This document shows positions 33,517 to 42,015 of a stretch of 64,000 nt of DNA, piece after piece (the stretch's first letter is position 1; every line of letters begins with the position of its first letter). A model generated the notes under the pieces. It worked only from the letters and a program-made list of their open reading frames with translations, was not told the origin of the DNA and ran no database searches. The stretch comes from SHWC01 sp050173345 (GTDB lineage Bacteria; Pseudomonadota; Alphaproteobacteria; UBA828): NCBI GenBank assembly GCA_050173345.1, contig JBFXKW010000005.1, positions 62,001 to 126,000 on the forward strand. Reading direction: 5' to 3'. The position numbers were made by a program, and so were the translations under genes.

Positions 33517-34503
33517 ATGATCGTGGTGACGGGCGGCGCCGGCTTCATCGGCTCGAACCTGCTGGCAGGCCTCGAGGAGCACGGCGCCAAGGAGCTCGTC
33601 GTGTGCGACACGCTCGGCCAGGGCGACAAGTGGCGCAACATCGCGAAGCGCGAGCTCGCCGACATCGTGGCGCCGGCCAGCCTCATCGATTTCCTCAAGG
33701 CGCGGCGCGGCCGCATCCAGGCGATCTTCCACCTGGGCGCGGTGTCGAGCACGACGGAGACCGACGCCGACCTGATCCTGCACGCCAATTTCGCGACCAG
33801 CCTGGAAATCTGGAACCACTGCGCGGCCAACGGCGTGCCGCTGATCTACGCCTCATCAGCCGCGACCTATGGCGACGGCAGCCTGGGCTTCGACGACGAC
33901 GCCACGGTCGCCGGGCTCAAGACGCTGCGCCCGCTCAACGCCTATGGCTGGAGCAAGCACCTGTTCGACCGCCGCGTCGCGCGCCTGATCGCCGAGCGCG
34001 AGCCGGCGCCGCCGCAATGGGCCGGGCTCAAGTTCTTCAACGTCTACGGCCCGAACGAGTACCACAAGGGCGAGATGCGGAGCGTGATCGCCAAGAACTT
34101 CGAGGCCGCGCGCAAGGGCGAGCCGATCCAGCTCTTCAAGTCCTACCGGCAAGGCTATGCGGATGGCGGCCAGAAGCGCGACTTCGTCTGGGTCGGCGAT
34201 TGCGTGGCGGTGATGCTCTGGCTGCTCGTCACGCCGGGCGCGAGCGGGCTGTTCAACCTCGGCAGCGGCGAGGCACACAGCTTCGCCGACCTCGCCGCCG
34301 CGCTCTATCGCGCGCTCGGCGCCGAGCCCCGCATCGAGTATATCGAGATGCCGGAGAGCCTCCGGCCGCGCTATCAGTATTTCACCGAGGCACGCATGGA
34401 CCGCCTGCGCGAGGCCGGCTATGCGGCGCCGTTCACCGCGCTCGAGGACGGCGTGCGCGACTACGTGACGTCCTATCTCCTCAACGAGGATCCCTATCGC
34501 TGA
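33517..34503 (+). CDS. hldD: ADP-L-glycero-D-manno-heptose 6-epimerase
   Basis: A 328-residue extended SDR that epimerises ADP-D,D-heptose to the L,D-form for the LPS inner core. The NADP-binding VVTGGAGFIGSNL is at the N-terminus; SS(A)ATYGDG and YGWSKHLFD provide the catalytic Tyr/Lys; FFNVYGPNEYHKGEMRSV is typical of HldD. The stop overlaps the lgt start (TGATG). It fits with the LPS genes at 60-64 kb, although the other heptose genes are not here. Confidence 0.94.
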   Translation: MIVVTGGAGFIGSNLLAGLEEHGAKELVVCDTLGQGDKWRNIAKRELADIVAPASLIDFLKARRGRIQAIFHLGAVSSTTETDADLILHANFATSLEIWNHCAANGVPLIYASSAATYGDGSLGFDDDATVAGLKTLRPLNAYGWSKHLFDRRVARLIAEREPAPPQWAGLKFFNVYGPNEYHKGEMRSVIAKNFEAARKGEPIQLFKSYRQGYADGGQKRDFVWVGDCVAVMLWLLVTPGASGLFNLGSGEAHSFADLAAALYRALGAEPRIEYIEMPESLRPRYQYFTEARMDRLREAGYAAPFTALEDGVRDYVTSYLLNEDPYR

Positions 34504-35312
34504 TGTACGCGATCGGCTTCCCGGCGTTCGATCCGGTCGCGGTCGAGATCGGCCCGCTCGCGATCCGCTGGTATGCCATCGCCTATGTCGTCGGCCTGCT
34601 CGCGGGCTGGCGCTATGTGCGCTACCTCGCGCGCACCCGCTTCGAGGGGCTGAGCGCCCGCGCGGTCGACGATCTTCTCATCTGGTGCACGCTCGGCGTC
34701 GTGCTCGGCGGCCGTCTCGGCTATGTGCTGTTCTATCAGCCCGGCTACTTCTTCGCGCATCCGGGCGAGATCCTGCAGATCTGGCAGGGCGGCATGTCGT
34801 TCCACGGCGGCCTGGTCGGCACCATCATCGCCATCATCGTGTTCGCCCGCGTGCGCGGGCTCAACCTGCTGACGGTCGCCGACATCGTGGCCTGCGCCGT
34901 GCCGATCGGCCTCTTCCTCGGCCGCATGGCGAACTTCGTCAACGGCGAGCTGTTCGGCCGCGTCAGCGACGTGCCCTGGGCCATGGTGTTCCCGAACGGC
35001 GGGCCGGAGCCGCGCCATCCGAGCCAGCTCTACGAGGCGATCGCGGAGGGCGCGCTGCTCTTCGCGCTGCTCGCCGCGGTCGTGTTCACCACGCGCGCGG
35101 CGCGCCATCCCGGCCTGCTCACCGGCCTGTTCCTCACCGGCTACGCCATCGGCCGCATCGTCTGCGAGCTGTTCCGCGAGCCCGACGTCTTCCTCGGCTT
35201 CATCGCGGGCGGCGTCACCATGGGGCAGATCCTCTCGCTGCCCATGCTGGCGATCGGGCTCTTCCTGGTCTATTGGGCACGGCCGGCGCGCCGGCTCGAC
35301 GCCAGGCCGTGA
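34503..35312 (+). CDS. lgt: Phosphatidylglycerol--prolipoprotein diacylglyceryl transferase
   Basis: A 269-residue inner-membrane enzyme that attaches diacylglycerol to prolipoprotein cysteines. About seven hydrophobic helices are seen. GGMSFHGGLVG and the Lgt signature GRMANFVNGELFGRVSDVPW are intact, with RHPSQLYEAI and GIRI-like YAIGRIVCELFREPD. The ATG overlaps the hldD stop and the stop overlaps the next GTG, so three genes are coupled. pgsA at 21.7 kb makes the phospholipid donor. Confidence 0.97.
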   Translation: MYAIGFPAFDPVAVEIGPLAIRWYAIAYVVGLLAGWRYVRYLARTRFEGLSARAVDDLLIWCTLGVVLGGRLGYVLFYQPGYFFAHPGEILQIWQGGMSFHGGLVGTIIAIIVFARVRGLNLLTVADIVACAVPIGLFLGRMANFVNGELFGRVSDVPWAMVFPNGGPEPRHPSQLYEAIAEGALLFALLAAVVFTTRAARHPGLLTGLFLTGYAIGRIVCELFREPDVFLGFIAGGVTMGQILSLPMLAIGLFLVYWARPARRLDARP

Positions 35313-36460
35313 GCGGCTTCAGAGCTTACTTGCGTGCGCGCATCGAGGCGGAAGGGCCGCAGCCCATCGAGCGCGTGATGGCGGAGGCGCTCGGCCATCC
35401 CGAGCACGGCTACTACATCACGCGCGACCCGTTCGGCGCTGGCGGCGATTTCATCACCGCGCCCGACATCTCGCAGATGTTCGGCGAGCTGGTCGGGCTC
35501 TGGTGCGCCCGCACCCACGAGCAGATGGGCGCGCCGGCGCGGCTTCGCCTGGTTGAGCTCGGACCGGGACGCGGCAGCCTGATGGCCGATGCGCTGCGCG
35601 CGACGGCCAGGCTCGCAACGTTCCGCGACGCGATCGAGCTTCACCTCGTCGAGACCAGTCCCGCGCTGCGCGACGTCCAGCGCCGGACGTTAGGCGATGC
35701 GGCCGTCCATTGGCACGATCGCCTCGACTCGATACCGGATGGGCCGGCCATCATCATCGCCAACGAGTTCTTCGACGCGCTGCCGGTGCGCCAGTTCTTG
35801 GCGACGCGGCAGGGCTGGCGCGAGCGCCTGGTCGCGCTCGCCGAAGGCCCTGACGCTTTTCGGTTCACCGAATCAGCCGAAGCACCGCCGGAGCTCCCAA
35901 GCTGGCCGCCGGACGCGCGCGCGCTGCCGGCCGGCGCCATCGCGGAAGATTCGCCGGCCCGCGCCGCGCTTGCCGCAGCGATCGGCCGGCGGCTCAGCGA
36001 TCATGGCGGCGCAGCGTTGGTCATCGACTATGGCCACGCCGCGAGCGCGCCCGGCGACACGCTCCAAGCCGTCAAGGCGCACCGCAAGGTGCCGGTGCTG
36101 GACACGCTGGGCGAGGCCGACCTGACCGCGCATGTCGACTTCGCCGCCCTGGCGCGTGCCGCGACCGCAGCCGGCGCCCGCGCCTGGGGCCCGGTGCGGC
36201 AGGGCGACTTCCTGCTCGCGCTCGGCATCGAGACCCGCGCCGCGCGCCTCCTCGCGCGCGCCAGCACGGCGCAGGCGGCGGCCATCGAAACCGCGCTGCA
36301 TCGCCTGACCGCGCTCGACCAGATGGGCGCACTGTTCAAGGCGCTCGCTTTGACTCAACCGGACGCGGCGATGCCGGAAGGCTTCACGAACCGGGGGACT
36401 GAGGGCGGCGCACAGGCCATCCGTCCCTCCGTCAACTGCCCGCTGTCGTCCGATGCCTGA
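35309..36460 (+). CDS. SAM-dependent methyltransferase, MidA/NDUFAF7 family
   Basis: A 383-residue protein of the DUF185 family. The SAM-binding segment RLVELGPGRGSLMADALR, the conserved early GYYITRDPFGAGGDFITAPDISQMFGEL, IIIANEFFDALPVRQF and YGHAASAPGDTLQAVKAHRK are diagnostic. Mitochondrial NDUFAF7 methylates an arginine of a complex I subunit; the bacterial target is unproven but may be the equivalent. GTG start overlaps the lgt stop (GTGA). The order lgt-midA-pgeF is widespread in alphaproteobacteria. Confidence 0.94.
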   Translation: MSGFRAYLRARIEAEGPQPIERVMAEALGHPEHGYYITRDPFGAGGDFITAPDISQMFGELVGLWCARTHEQMGAPARLRLVELGPGRGSLMADALRATARLATFRDAIELHLVETSPALRDVQRRTLGDAAVHWHDRLDSIPDGPAIIIANEFFDALPVRQFLATRQGWRERLVALAEGPDAFRFTESAEAPPELPSWPPDARALPAGAIAEDSPARAALAAAIGRRLSDHGGAALVIDYGHAASAPGDTLQAVKAHRKVPVLDTLGEADLTAHVDFAALARAATAAGARAWGPVRQGDFLLALGIETRAARLLARASTAQAAAIETALHRLTALDQMGALFKALALTQPDAAMPEGFTNRGTEGGAQAIRPSVNCPLSSDA

Positions 36461-37232
36461 TCCCTGCCCGCTGATCAGCCATCCGGCACTCGCCGCGGCC
36501 GGCCTCAGCCACGGCTTCTTCGGCCGCGTTGGCGGCGTCTCGACCGGCATCTACGCCTCGCTCAATTGCGGCCTCGGCTCGCGCGACGACAAAGCGGCGG
36601 TGCGCGAGAACCGGGCGCGGGCGCTCGCCGCGCTCGATGTGCCAAACGCGCCGCTGCTCACGCCCTACCAGGTGCATTCGCCGCTTGCGCTCGTGGTGCG
36701 CGAGCCCTGGCCGGCGGGCGAGCCGCCGCAGGCCGACGCGCTGGTCACGGACGTCGACAACCTCGCCATCGGCGTGCTCGCCGCCGACTGCGCCCCTGCC
36801 CTGCTCGCCGACGCCGAGGCCGGCGTGATCGGCGCCGCGCATGCCGGCTGGAAGGGCGCGCTCGGCGGCGTGCTCGAGGCCGCGGTCGAGGCGATGGTCG
36901 GGCTCGGCGCCGCGCCGGGCCGCATCGTCGCCGTGATCGGCCCGTGCATCGGGCCCGACTCCTACGAGGTCGGGCCCGAATTCCCGGCGCCCTTCATCGC
37001 GCAGGACGCGGGCTGCGCCGTGCTGTTCCGCCCCGCGCCGCGCGACGGCCACTTCCTGTTCGACCTGCCGAGCTATTGCCGGCGCCGGCTAAGCGCGCTC
37101 GGCCTCGCGCGCGTCGAGCTTTCGGGCCACGACACCTTCGCCGCGCCCGAGCGGTTCTTCAGCTACCGCCAATCGCGCCGCCGGGACGAACCGGACTACG
37201 GCCGCAACCTCTCAGCCATCGTGCTGCGCTGA
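36453..37232 (+). CDS. pgeF: Peptidoglycan editing factor PgeF (laccase-domain protein)
   Basis: A 259-residue YfiH/DUF152 protein. The metal-site motifs are present: HGFFGRVGGVS, YQVHS, AADCAPALLAD, AAHAGWKGALGG and GPCIGPDSYEVG. The family was once called multicopper polyphenol oxidase; PgeF is now known to edit misincorporated peptidoglycan residues, and some members act on purine nucleosides. It overlaps the upstream methyltransferase by eight bases and ends the hldD-lgt-midA-pgeF operon. Confidence 0.94.
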   Translation: MPDPCPLISHPALAAAGLSHGFFGRVGGVSTGIYASLNCGLGSRDDKAAVRENRARALAALDVPNAPLLTPYQVHSPLALVVREPWPAGEPPQADALVTDVDNLAIGVLAADCAPALLADAEAGVIGAAHAGWKGALGGVLEAAVEAMVGLGAAPGRIVAVIGPCIGPDSYEVGPEFPAPFIAQDAGCAVLFRPAPRDGHFLFDLPSYCRRRLSALGLARVELSGHDTFAAPERFFSYRQSRRRDEPDYGRNLSAIVLR

Positions 37233-37237
37233 TTCCG

Positions 37238-37948
37238 TCAGGCCGGCTTCGTCGCCTGCGAACCGCCGAGCAGCCTATAGGCCAGGCCGCCGAGCACGCC
37301 GCCCGCGATCGGGGCGACCCAGAACAGCCAGAGCTGGCCGACCGCCCAGTCGCCGACGAAGACCGCTGGGCCGGTGCTGCGCGCCGGGTTCACCGAGGTG
37401 TTGGTGACCGGGATGCTGATCAGGTGGATCAGGGTCAGCGCAAGGCCGATGGCGATCGGCGCGAAGCCCGCCGGCACCCGCTTGTCGGTCGCGCCCATGA
37501 TCACGATCAGGAAGCCGAAGGTCAGGATGATCTCGATGATCAGCGCCGAGGCGATGCTGTAGCCGCCGGGCGAGTGATCGCCATAGCCGTTCGAGGCCAG
37601 GCCGCCCGCGATGTCGAAGCCGGCCTTGCCGCTCGCGATGGCATAGAGCGCGCCGCCCGCGATGACGCCGCCGACCACCTGCGCGACGATGTAGGGCAGC
37701 ACGTCGCGCGCCGGGAAGCGGCCGCCGGCCCAGAGGCCGAGCGTGACCGCCGGGTTCAGGTGGCAGCCCGAGATGTGGCCGACCGCATAGGCCATGGTCA
37801 GCAGGGTCAAGCCGAAAGCGAACGCGACGCCGACGAAGCCGATGCCGAGCTCGGGAAAGGCAGCGGCCAGCACCGCGCTGCCGCAGCCGCCGAATACCAG
37901 CCAGAACGTGCCGAACGTCTCGGCCGCCAGACGCCGTGCGATCTCCAT
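37238..37948 (-). CDS. aqpZ: Aquaporin Z
   Basis: A 236-residue six-helix MIP channel. NPA boxes are at 65-67 (HLNPAVTLG) and 187-189 (SVNPARSTG). The residues that line the selectivity filter in AqpZ appear as F43, H175, T184 and R190, which indicates a water-selective pore rather than a glycerol facilitator. AAGAGGAGAGG is a good RBS. It is convergent with pgeF (5 bases apart) and stands alone; osmotic regulation is plausible but not visible. Confidence 0.95.
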   Translation of the reverse strand: MEIARRLAAETFGTFWLVFGGCGSAVLAAAFPELGIGFVGVAFAFGLTLLTMAYAVGHISGCHLNPAVTLGLWAGGRFPARDVLPYIVAQVVGGVIAGGALYAIASGKAGFDIAGGLASNGYGDHSPGGYSIASALIIEIILTFGFLIVIMGATDKRVPAGFAPIAIGLALTLIHLISIPVTNTSVNPARSTGPAVFVGDWAVGQLWLFWVAPIAGGVLGGLAYRLLGGSQATKPA

Positions 37949-38390
37949 CCTCGCCTCTCCTCTTGCCTGCCTTGGGGCGGACCATGCCGGGGGCGGCGAT
38001 GGTACGCCGTTCCGCCACCGTAGGTCAGTACCGTTCGGGCAGCGAGGGCTGTAACAAACGGGTTGCCTTGCGGCCGTTCAGGGAGTCCGAGAAGCGCTCC
38101 GGCCCGATCTCTCTCGCAGCGGCACCATGGAACCCTCTCCGCCGGCGGGGCGGAGAGGGTGGCGCGCGTCAGCGCGCCGGGTGAGGTGGGGTGCGGCGGC
38201 ACGATACGAAACGTTGATGTAAGGAAGCAGACAGAGTCTCTTAAGGCTTCGGCGTGCCTCGGCTCCCCCACCTCACCCTAACCCTCTCCGCCCCCGAGGG
38301 CGGAGAGGGGATTCACGCCGAGGCCAGCCGGCGTCCCCTACGCAATTGCCGTCCTTCTAGGAGGAGGCTGCGCACTTTCGATCTCGAACG
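37949..38390. other. Gene-free region with facing palindromic repeats
   Basis: The 442 bases upstream of aqpZ and 3' of the cupin gene contain two family A-like hairpins facing each other (38131-38310) and otherwise unremarkable DNA. The segment 37949-38120 presumably holds the aqpZ promoter; CCGTAGGTCAGTACCGTT is seen at 38018-38035, but no confident -10/-35 pair was found. No small gene is supported. Confidence 0.45.
38131..38310. repeat. Facing family A-type palindromes
   Basis: ACCCTCTCCGCC-GGCGGGGCGGAGAGGGT (about 38132-38160) continues to GGTGAGGTGGGG, and its mirror CCCCACCTCACCCTAACCCT... GGCGGAGAGGGG closes at 38310. The outer halves are inverted relative to each other, so a single large stem-loop of about 180 bases could form. 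Confidence 0.65.
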
Positions 38391-38870
38391 CTAGGCCGGG
38401 TAGGGCTTGCCGTTCTTGCGGGTGAACCGGCCGCCCTTGCCGCGCCCCAGGATCTGCATGTCGATGTCGGAGTAATAGCCGTTGTCCTCCGGCTTCCGGC
38501 TGCCGACCTCGAGCACGGTGACCGGCGACGCGGTCTTGTTGACGAGGGCGTGCCCATTCGGCTTGTTCGCGGGGAAGCCGGCGCACATGCCGGGGCGGAG
38601 CTGCGTCTCACCCTCGTCGGTGACCAGCGTAGGCTCGCCCGAAAGGACATAGACGAACTCGTCCTCATGACTGTGCCAATGACGCTGCGACGACCAAGCG
38701 CCCGGCGGGAGCGTCAACAGGTTCACGCCGAAGTCCTTCAGCTCGAAATAGTCGCCGAGCGCGCGCTTCTCACGTTCGATGCAGACTTCGTCATGCGGCT
38801 TGGGATAGGGGCTGCCGCGCCGCGCCGGCAGCGTCTCTGTCGCGAGCGCGGGCTTTCGTTTGTCGGACAT
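38391..38870 (-). CDS. Cupin-domain protein
   Basis: A 159-residue soluble protein with a cupin barrel: motif 1 SQRHWHSHEDEFVYVLSGEPTL (metal-binding His-His-Glu style) and motif 2 PGMCAGFPANKPNGHALVNKT. The N-terminal MSDKRKPALATETLPARRGS and LGDYFELKDFGVNLLTLPPG are typical of a cupin family found beside many catabolic genes. The ending GRFTRKNGKPYPA is also common there. Substrate unknown. GGGAGGGG precedes the ATG. It follows the PhyH dioxygenase gene on the same strand, 30 bases apart. Confidence 0.88.
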   Translation of the reverse strand: MSDKRKPALATETLPARRGSPYPKPHDEVCIEREKRALGDYFELKDFGVNLLTLPPGAWSSQRHWHSHEDEFVYVLSGEPTLVTDEGETQLRPGMCAGFPANKPNGHALVNKTASPVTVLEVGSRKPEDNGYYSDIDMQILGRGKGGRFTRKNGKPYPA

Positions 38871-38900
38871 CTGCCCCTCCCGAGTCCGCGCGCGGCGCCG

Positions 38901-39704
38901 TCAATGGCCGATGCGGAAGTCGTTGAGGCCGCAACGGTCGACGCCGCGCATCAGCCAGAGCGCGCGCGTCGCGAAATCGACGCGGCCCGAACGCTTCTGC
39001 AGTTCGGCGCCGAAGGCGTGATCGAAATGCGAGGTGGTCGGCATGTAGCGGCAGACGAAGCCGGCGCGCCGCCGGGCCGAGCGGTTGGGCTCCGAGCCGT
39101 GCACCATGTAGACGTCGTGCAGGGAGAGCTGGCCGGCCTCGAGCACGACATTGACGGCGTCGCGCTCGTCATACTCGCCGGCGTCGAGCTCCTGGTTCAG
39201 CACCAGCGCCGGGCTGGCGTTGGCGTTGTGCCTGCGCAGCCACTGCTGCCGGTGGCTGCCCGGGATCACGCGCAGGCAGCCGTTCTCGGGCGTCGCGTCG
39301 TCGAGCGCGATCCACACCGAGCAGGTCGCGAGCGGGCGGATCGGCCAGTATTCGCCGTCCTGATGCCAGGGCACGCGCTTGCCGGTGCCGGCCGGCTTGC
39401 CAAACACCGTGGTGCCCCAGAGCAGGAAGTCGGGCCCGATCACCTGGCCCACCATGTCGAGTACCTCGGGGATGCGCGCATGGTCGAGCCAGATGTTCGA
39501 GCCCTTGAGGCCCTGCACGCCGCCGTTCAGGATGTGCGGGCAGACCATCGAGTCGCGGCCGACCTCGCGATTGGCGTCGAGCAGCGCATCGAGGTCGGCG
39601 CGCATGCGCTGCAGCAGTTCGTCCGGCAGCCGCCAGCGCGGCGTGACGTGGCCGTGCGTGTGGTAGCGTTTGACTTCGTCGGGCGTCAGCACCTCAGCGC
39701 TCAT
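38901..39704 (-). CDS. Phytanoyl-CoA dioxygenase (PhyH)-family protein
   Basis: A 267-residue Fe(II)/2-oxoglutarate dioxygenase. The iron-binding His-x-Asp is in VPWHQDGEYWPI; the distal histidine is expected in LSLHDVYMVHGSEPNRS, and the 2-oxoglutarate arginine in SARRRAGFVCRYMP. PhyH proteins hydroxylate diverse small molecules; ectoine, phosphonate or acyl substrates are known in relatives, and none can be chosen here. The ATG at 39704 sits well behind GGGAGCGACC; a GTG one codon earlier is also open. Confidence 0.88.
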   Translation of the reverse strand: MSAEVLTPDEVKRYHTHGHVTPRWRLPDELLQRMRADLDALLDANREVGRDSMVCPHILNGGVQGLKGSNIWLDHARIPEVLDMVGQVIGPDFLLWGTTVFGKPAGTGKRVPWHQDGEYWPIRPLATCSVWIALDDATPENGCLRVIPGSHRQQWLRRHNANASPALVLNQELDAGEYDERDAVNVVLEAGQLSLHDVYMVHGSEPNRSARRRAGFVCRYMPTTSHFDHAFGAELQKRSGRVDFATRALWLMRGVDRCGLNDFRIGH

Positions 39705-39787
39705 CACGGTCGCTCCCGATTGGCGTCCCGTCGGAGACGGAACCTGGCGGAAGCCTACACGATCCGCCGCGCCGCCTCAGCCTTCGC

Positions 39788-41152
39788 TCAATAGGCGAGC
39801 TCGCGGAACACCGGGTCGACGCTGCGGTTCCAGCGCGTCTCGTAGGCTTCGAGCAGCTCTTCGGCCGGGGTGCGGCCGGCCTCGGCGATCGCCTCGATCG
39901 GGCCGAGATATTCGGTCTCGTCGCGTGAGATCATGCCCCGCACGGCGCGGCGCGCGAGGCCGCGGCGCGCGATGGCGAGCATGTCGCGCGCGACCTCCAG
40001 CGCCGTGCGGCCGGCGATGACGGCCTCGAAGCCTCGCTTCGGCACCGCGTCGCGCAGCGCGATGACCTCTGCCGCCGACCAGCCGCGGCAGAGCTGGTCC
40101 GCCTCGTCGAGCGCGACCGGATCGTAGAGCAGGCCGACCCAGAGCGCCGGCAGTGCGCAGAGGCGCCGCCACGGCCCGCCATCGGCGCCGCGCATCTCGA
40201 GGTAGCGCTTGAGCCGCACCTCTGGGAACAGCGTGGTCAGGTGATTGTCCCAATCCGCGATGGTCGGCCGCTCGCCCGGCAGGCCGTCGAGCTTGCCGGC
40301 CATGAAGGCGCGGAAGGACTGCCCGGCGACGTCGACGTACCGGCCGTCGCGCATGACGAAATACATCGGCACGTCGAGCGCGTAATCGACATAGCGCTCG
40401 AAGCCCATGCCGGGCTCGAACACGAAGGGCAGGACGCCGCAGCGATCAGGGTCGGTGTCGGTCCAGATCTGGCTGCGATAGCTCAAGTATCCGCTCGGCG
40501 CGCCGTCGATGAAGGGCGAGTTGGCGAACAGCGCGGTCGCGACCGGCTGCAGCGCCATGCCGATGCGCAGCTTGCGCACCATGTCGGCTTCCGACTCGAA
40601 GTCGAGATTGACCTGCACGGTGCAGGTGCGCGTCATCATGTCGAGGCCGAGCGTGCCGCGCGTCGGCATGTAGCGGCGCATGATCTTGTAGCGCCCCTTC
40701 GGCATCCAGTGGATGTCCTCGCGGCGCCATTTCGGCTGCGCGCCGAGGCCGAGGAAGCCGACGCCGAGCTCGGCTGCCACCTCGCGCACCTGGGCGAGAT
40801 GGGTGTTGAGCTCGCTGCAGGTCTGGTGCAGGTCGGAGAGCGGCGCGCCGGAGAGCTCGAACTGGCCGCCCGGCTCGAGCGAGACCGCCTGGCCGTCGAG
40901 GCCGAGCGCGATGACGTTGTCGCCCTCGTAATAAGGCTCCCAGCCGAAGCGGGTCAGCCCGTCGAGCATGGCGCGGATGCCGGCCGGCCCGTCATAGGGC
41001 AGCGGGCGCAGGTCATCGAGCCGGAAGCCGAACTTCTCGTGCTCGGTGCCGATGCGCCAGTTCGCGGGCGGCTTGCAGCCCGATTCGAGATAGGCGACGA
41101 GCGCGTGCCTGTTCTCGACGGGCTCCTGCGATGCTTTCGAGGGTCCGCTCAT
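39788..41152 (-). CDS. gshA: Glutamate--cysteine ligase (alphaproteobacterial/plant type)
   Basis: A 454-residue cytoplasmic enzyme that makes gamma-glutamylcysteine for glutathione. IGTEHEKFGFRLDDLRPLPY, GLDGQAVSLEPGGQFELSGAP, MPTRGTLGLDMMTRTCTVQVNLDF and FEPGMGFERYVDYALDVPMYFV are hallmarks of this class, which differs from the E. coli enzyme. ATG 41152 (MSGPSKASQEPVENRHALVAY) is the family-like start; the frame opens 50 codons earlier without support. It would provide glutathione for the GST at 27.6 kb. gshB is not in the window. Confidence 0.95.
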   Translation of the reverse strand: MSGPSKASQEPVENRHALVAYLESGCKPPANWRIGTEHEKFGFRLDDLRPLPYDGPAGIRAMLDGLTRFGWEPYYEGDNVIALGLDGQAVSLEPGGQFELSGAPLSDLHQTCSELNTHLAQVREVAAELGVGFLGLGAQPKWRREDIHWMPKGRYKIMRRYMPTRGTLGLDMMTRTCTVQVNLDFESEADMVRKLRIGMALQPVATALFANSPFIDGAPSGYLSYRSQIWTDTDPDRCGVLPFVFEPGMGFERYVDYALDVPMYFVMRDGRYVDVAGQSFRAFMAGKLDGLPGERPTIADWDNHLTTLFPEVRLKRYLEMRGADGGPWRRLCALPALWVGLLYDPVALDEADQLCRGWSAAEVIALRDAVPKRGFEAVIAGRTALEVARDMLAIARRGLARRAVRGMISRDETEYLGPIEAIAEAGRTPAEELLEAYETRWNRSVDPVFRELAY

Positions 41153-41353
41153 TGGGGGTGGGCCGAAGTGCCTCCGATTGCCGTCATGATCCCGGGGCGA
41201 CGACCCTGGGGCGCCTCCCTTACGACGAAACCGGCACCCCGGCAAGCCACGCCGGAGTGACCGAAAGCGCGGCATAAGGTCCGCAGGCATGCTAGGCTCC
41301 ACCCGTCATGCCACGGCGAGATTCACACCTTTCCATGCCATGATGCGCCGGTG

Positions 41354-41400
41354 CGTTCCCCTCTCCCACTTCGTGGAAGAGGGAACCGTGTTGAAGCATC
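41354..41400. repeat. Partial family A element
   Basis: CCCTCTCCC-ACTTCGTG-GAAGAGGG forms a hairpin, followed by AACCGTGTTGAAGCAT, matching the internal part of copy 1 (AGAGGGAACCGCGTTGAAGCA near 13609-13627). It lies in the gshA-lemA intergenic region, close to the lemA RBS. Confidence 0.6.
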
Positions 41401-41449
41401 ATGCAAGGGCGGCGGATCGCGGCGGGGACGAACGGGAGGCAGGACAGCG

Positions 41450-42013
41450 ATGATCGTCGTCTATGTGCTGATCGGCATCGCGGCGCTCGTCATCGTCGTG
41501 CTGATCGCGCTGTTCAACCGGCTGGTCGGCGGGCGCAACCAGGTCGAGGCCGCCTGGCAGCAGATCGACGTGCAGCTCCGGCGCCGCTACGACCTGATCC
41601 CGAACCTCGTGCAGGTGGTGAAGGACTACATGGCCTATGAGCGCGAGACGCTCGAGGCTGTCGTCGATGCCCGCAACAAGGCAATGCAGGCAAGCGAGGG
41701 CGGCAGCCGCGAGGCGCGCATCGAGGCCGAGAACGCGCTCTCCGGCGTGCTCGGCCGGCTGTTCGCGCTCGCCGAGGCCTATCCCGACCTCAAGGCCAAC
41801 CAGAATGTCAGCCAGCTCCAGGAGGAGCTGACCACGACCGAGAACAAGATCGCCTTCGCGCGCCAGTTCTACAACGACGCGGTGCAGGCGCAGAACACGC
41901 GGGTCGAATCCTTCCCCTCGAACCTGGTGGCGCGCCGCTTCGGCTTCGGCCGGCACCCCTATTTCGAGACCCCGCCCGAGACCCGCGAGGCGATCAAGGT
42001 CACGCTGCGCTAG
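41450..42013 (+). CDS. LemA-family protein
   Basis: A 187-residue membrane-anchored coiled-coil protein. A single N-terminal transmembrane helix (about 2-24) is followed by FNRLVGGRNQVEAAWQQIDVQLRRRYDLIPNLVQVVKDY, the LemA signature, then a long helical bundle and PFFETP-like HPYFETPPETRE. Function is unclear; LemA is often encoded with an M48 protease, as here, two bases upstream. A membrane quality-control role is a reasonable inference. Confidence 0.94.
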   Translation: MIVVYVLIGIAALVIVVLIALFNRLVGGRNQVEAAWQQIDVQLRRRYDLIPNLVQVVKDYMAYERETLEAVVDARNKAMQASEGGSREARIEAENALSGVLGRLFALAEAYPDLKANQNVSQLQEELTTTENKIAFARQFYNDAVQAQNTRVESFPSNLVARRFGFGRHPYFETPPETREAIKVTLR

Positions 42014-42015
42014 CG

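Noticed and set aside
33101..33520. Plus-strand frame starting MGKRGKGSPKYR between the ybjN-like gene and hldD
   Set aside because: The first dozen residues look protein-like, but the rest is antisense to ubiK, and the frame has no family resemblance; a short peptide cannot be excluded.
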